Shown piece by piece: positions 61,148-64,000 of a stretch of 64,000 nucleotides of DNA; positions within the stretch are counted from its first letter, which is position 1, and every line of letters starts with the position of its first letter. This stretch comes from Erysipelotrichaceae bacterium (GTDB taxonomy: Bacteria; Bacillota_I; Bacilli_A; Erysipelotrichales; Erysipelotrichaceae), in NCBI GenBank assembly GCA_017419165.1, contig JAFOLW010000029.1:1-64000 (forward strand). Direction: 5' to 3'. The position numbers and the translations under genes are program-made. The notes below the pieces were generated by a model, which saw nothing but the letters and a program-made list of their open reading frames with translations, was not told the DNA's origin and did not search any database.

Positions 61148-62623
61148 ATGGATAAGTTCCCGGAAAACTTCTTATGGGGCACGGCGACATCCGCCATGCA
61201 GATCGAAGGCGGCTATGGCAGTTCCCGACGCGGCCTGAACTTCAACGATATGAATACGGCCGGGACCAGGACGTCTGCACGCATGACGAGCGTCGTACAT
61301 GCCGACGGGACCTATGAGCAGTATCCGATGTTCTCCAAGGATCTTCCTGCCGGTTCGAAATTAGTCTCCATTGACGGTCTCTATTATCCTAACCGCGAAG
61401 CGATCGACTTCTATCATCACTACAAGGAAGACATCGCATTATTCGGTGAGCTCGGTCTCAAGGTCTTCCGCATGTCCATCATGTGGTCCCGACTCTTTCC
61501 CAACGGGGATGAAGAACGTCCGGATGAAGAAGGCATCGCATTCTATCATTCCGTCTTTGACGAATTGAAGAAGTATGACATCGAACCGCTGGTGACGATC
61601 TGGCATTCCGAAGATCCGGTCGGACTGATCAACAGTATCGGCGGCTGGAACAGCCGGAAGATGATCGAACATTTCGACCGTTATGCCAGGACCGTCCTGG
61701 AAGAATACAAAGATGACGTCCGTTACTGGCTCACTTTCAATGAGCTCAACAACGGCATCATGTTCCTGGACTGGATCAAGGGATCCGGCGATGAAAAAGA
61801 AAGGGCGCAGACGACCTTTCAGCAGCTGCACCACAAACTGATCGCTTCAGCTCATACCGTGAAGGCGGCGCATGAGATCAACAAGGAAAACAAGGTCGGA
61901 TGCATGATCGCCTATGCGGTAAATTATCCTCTGACGCCCGCACCGGAAGACAACATGAAGCGGATCGAGACGGCAGAATGGCTCAACTGGTATACGGCCG
62001 ATACGCAAGTCAAAGGCAGATATCCGTACTTTGCGGAAAAGATATGGAATGAGCATTCGGTCAGGCTGCAGATGGAAGAGAACGATCTTTGCGAGCTTGC
62101 GCAAGGAAAAGTCGATTTCTTCTCCTTCTCTTATTATTCGACTTCCTGTGTGACGGCAAAGGAAGACTACGAAGTCTCCGGCGGCAACTTCACCATGGGT
62201 GCGAAAAATCCGTATCTGCAGTATTCGGAATGGGGCTGGGCGATGGATCCTTCGGGGCTGCGCTATGCGCTCAATGAGATCTACGGCCGTTACGAGATCC
62301 CCTGCATCGTCGTGGAGAACGGTCTGGGTGCGGTCGACCGCATCGAAGAAGACGGTACCATCCATGATCCTTACCGCATCGAGTATCTAAGGGAACACAT
62401 CAAAGCCGTGAAAGATGCTGTAAATGACGGTGTCGATGTCTTCGGCTACTGCAGCTGGGGCGGGATCGATGAGATCTCCGCAGCTTCCGGTCAGATGAAC
62501 AAGCGCTACGGTTTCATCCATGTCGATCTCGATGATGAGGGAAACGGCAGCTTAAAGAGAAGGAAAAAGGATTCCTTTGACTGGTATAAAAAAGTCATCG
62601 CTTCCAACGGCGAAGAACTGTAG
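61148..62623 (+). CDS. GH1 6-phospho-beta-glucosidase (cluster 3)
   Basis: A 491-residue GH1 enzyme. [15 protein letters not shown], acid/base Glu in TFNELNNG and nucleophile Glu in VVENGLG are intact. It differs from the other two in the phosphate-site region: GGIDEIS replaces GCIDLVS and NKRYG replaces SKRYG, so sugar or aglycone preference may differ. GAGAGGAG precedes the ATG. Last gene of the AraC-controlled pair. Confidence 0.92.
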   Translation: MDKFPENFLWGTATSAMQIEGGYGSSRRGLNFNDMNTAGTRTSARMTSVVHADGTYEQYPMFSKDLPAGSKLVSIDGLYYPNREAIDFYHHYKEDIALFGELGLKVFRMSIMWSRLFPNGDEERPDEEGIAFYHSVFDELKKYDIEPLVTIWHSEDPVGLINSIGGWNSRKMIEHFDRYARTVLEEYKDDVRYWLTFNELNNGIMFLDWIKGSGDEKERAQTTFQQLHHKLIASAHTVKAAHEINKENKVGCMIAYAVNYPLTPAPEDNMKRIETAEWLNWYTADTQVKGRYPYFAEKIWNEHSVRLQMEENDLCELAQGKVDFFSFSYYSTSCVTAKEDYEVSGGNFTMGAKNPYLQYSEWGWAMDPSGLRYALNEIYGRYEIPCIVVENGLGAVDRIEEDGTIHDPYRIEYLREHIKAVKDAVNDGVDVFGYCSWGGIDEISAASGQMNKRYGFIHVDLDDEGNGSLKRRKKDSFDWYKKVIASNGEEL

Positions 62624-62629
62624 TTTAAA

Positions 62630-62656
62630 AAACTCTATCAGCCGATAGAGTTTTTG
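62630..62656 (+). terminator. Terminator after GH1, overlapping the end of degV
   Basis: AAACTCTATC pairs with GATAGAGTTT (62630-62653) and T follows; the converging degV frame ends inside the hairpin, so it can serve both strands. Confidence 0.85.
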
Positions 62657-63480
62657 TTTGTTTCCAGACAGATGACGACGCCCCGCCGTTCCATGTAGTA
62701 GCTGCATAAGCCGCGGGTCGCATGGATACTGATGTCGGCTTGCGGATATTCGGACAAAACGAGTTCTTTCAGGCTTTCGGCGCCTTCCGGATTTTCCGTG
62801 TGGGTGATGACGGCCCTCTTTCCGTTGAAGCCTGCCTTCTCCATTTCTTCCAATAATACCTTCTGGCACTTCTTTTCGCCTCTGGCTTTGCCGGTGACGG
62901 CGATCGTGCCTTCTTCCGTCGCGGTACCGGTGACGCCGATGTTGAGGACATTGAGCGATGCGGCGACGATCTTGTTGACCCGGCCGTTCTGGGCGAGGTT
63001 GTGTAAGGAGAAGAAGGAGAAGAAGAGCCGGGTGGTCTTAAGGTAGGCACGGGCCCCCGCATCGATCTCTTCGAAGCTCAGACCTTGTTTCCGGAGTTCA
63101 TCGATCTTCTCGATGAGCAGGATCTCTTCCCCGCCGGTCGATAAGGAATCGATGACGGAGATCTTGGCACCCGGGTGTTCGTCCATATACATCTGTGCGG
63201 CCGAAAGCGCGGAATTGTAGGAGCCGGAAAGTGCGGAAGTGATGGTGACGGCGATGATCTCATCGGCGCCTGCAAACGCCTCCGACCAGGCATCGATGCT
63301 CGGGCAGGACGTATAGGAACGGTCTTTATATCGTGCAAGATAGTCCAGCATCTCGCTCACATCGAGGTCTTCCGCATCGAGGAAACTTCTTTCGTCGGTG
63401 TAGACCGTCAACGGGACGGTCTTGAAATCTTGAAGATCCGGTGAATAGAGATCACAGGATGAATCGGCAATGATACGCAT
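62638..63480 (-). CDS. DegV-family fatty-acid-binding protein
   Basis: A 280-residue DegV protein: ADSSCDLYSPDL at the start, TSCPSIDAWSEAF, ITSALSGSYNSA, then LSTGGEE and HTENPEGAESL. Known: DegV (FakB) proteins hold a fatty acid for phosphorylation by FakA. The end overlaps a terminator. AGGGAGG precedes the ATG. It is divergent from a TetR-like gene, a frequent pairing. Confidence 0.92.
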   Translation of the reverse strand: MRIIADSSCDLYSPDLQDFKTVPLTVYTDERSFLDAEDLDVSEMLDYLARYKDRSYTSCPSIDAWSEAFAGADEIIAVTITSALSGSYNSALSAAQMYMDEHPGAKISVIDSLSTGGEEILLIEKIDELRKQGLSFEEIDAGARAYLKTTRLFFSFFSLHNLAQNGRVNKIVAASLNVLNIGVTGTATEEGTIAVTGKARGEKKCQKVLLEEMEKAGFNGKRAVITHTENPEGAESLKELVLSEYPQADISIHATRGLCSYYMERRGVVICLETNKNSIG

Positions 63481-63510
63481 AGGAAAAACCTCCCTCCATA
63501 CATGTCAAAA

Positions 63511-63564
63511 TTGTAAGGAGAAAGAGACTGTGATAAAATGTACAAAAAGAGTAAAAATGTCACA
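63511..63564 (+). promoter_or_regulatory. Promoter and inverted repeat before the TetR-like gene
   Basis: TTGTAA (63511-63516), a 17-base spacer and TAAAAT (63534-63539) form a good promoter. TGTGA (63529-63533) and TCACA (63560-63564) are inverted arms around it, suiting autorepression. Confidence 0.5.
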
Positions 63565-63596
63565 ATAGGGACAATCAAGAGGTTTTTGTAACAAAA

Positions 63597-64000
63597 ATGA
63601 AGATCAAAACGGAATTGAACAACAGGACGGTCTCCACCAGGATGGCGATCGGCAATGCGATCCTCGATGAACTGGAAGAGAAGGAATTCTCCAGGATCAA
63701 GGTGAGCGATGTCATACGGCGCGGCAAAGTCTCGCGCATGTCGTTTTACCGTTACTATGAAAACCTCTACGATGCCTTGTGTGATTATCTCAACATCATC
63801 GTCAACGGGTATATGATCGAAGGCGGTGAGAAGGACGATCCGGATGTCTTCATGCGTCTGGAGCACATCGAATTCTCTTTGAATTACTTTGACCGTTATG
63901 CCAGGTACTTCCTGACCCTCAACAACAAGGGCCTGTATGCGATCCTGGTGGATGCGGTCAATGAATACATGGTCAAGAACATCCTGCCGCAGAAGAAGCT
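63597..64000 (+). CDS. TetR-family regulator (partial, cut by window end)
   Basis: The frame from 63597 is open to the window edge (134 codons). MKIKTELNNRTVSTRMAIGN is followed by a TetR helix-turn-helix: FSRIKVSDVIRRGKVSRMSF and YRYYENLYDAL. The ligand domain is cut. AAGAGG lies somewhat far upstream. Divergent from degV, it probably controls fatty-acid use or itself. Confidence 0.85.
   Translation, partial: MKIKTELNNRTVSTRMAIGNAILDELEEKEFSRIKVSDVIRRGKVSRMSFYRYYENLYDALCDYLNIIVNGYMIEGGEKDDPDVFMRLEHIEFSLNYFDRYARYFLTLNNKGLYAILVDAVNEYMVKNILPQKK

Overview
The window is a fully coding stretch of a Bacillota (low-G+C Gram-positive type) chromosome with roughly balanced base composition. The evidence is LicT-type antiterminators with RAT/terminator leaders, several PTS sugar operons, a tandem glycine riboswitch, an S-box leader in front of metK, DegV/TetR and YerC-type regulators, and Shine-Dalgarno-led genes. 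The sugar-fermenting gene set would fit an Erysipelotrichia-like gut anaerobe, but nothing here fixes the family, so that is a guess.

Layout. 1-200: right end of an IS200/IS605-type element with a structured tail that looks like a TnpB guide-RNA scaffold. 214-7678: a PRD regulator, a mannose-family PTS (EIIA, B, C, D), a YdjC-type deacetylase, a NagA-type deacetylase and a membrane-anchored protein, apparently one pathway for an acetylated sugar. 7718-12925 (minus): licT, a MupG-like 6-phospho-glycosidase, a beta-glucoside-type EIIBC and a GH1 enzyme. 13262-17580: a second licT-EIIBC-GH1 islet that sits between the two halves of a broken DUF2798-like gene. 17840-24805: glycine riboswitch and the glycine cleavage operon gcvT-H-PA-PB with lplA and lpdA. 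25141-33388 (minus): a compact his operon led by yerC, with a hisZ-hisG fusion and an in-frame amber codon in hisH. 33538-36244 (minus): kbl-tdh, which makes glycine from threonine and so could feed the cleavage system.

36373-50515 is rich in surface and poorly known proteins: SH3, PASTA and lipid-anchored proteins, DUF4256, DUF2200, DUF3810 and DUF4230 proteins, and a serpin lipoprotein with a C-terminal SH3 domain. 50512-58513 holds a PfkB-like protein with an altered active site, an M24 peptidase, a short MetK behind an S-box, a PrsW-like protease, a HAD phosphatase, an AAA ATPase, and WYL and HIRAN proteins. 58517-62623 is a third EIIBC-GH1 pair under a divergent AraC regulator. 62638-64000 is a degV/tetR divergent pair cut by the window end.

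No clear new defence or mobile system was found. The strongest leads are the disrupted DUF2798 locus with its replacement islet, the hisH amber codon beside the hisZG fusion, the serpin-SH3 lipoprotein, paired RAT elements around licT (one lying over its stop codon), the short MetK, and two strongly folded intergenic regions (40201-40339 and 40996-41073).
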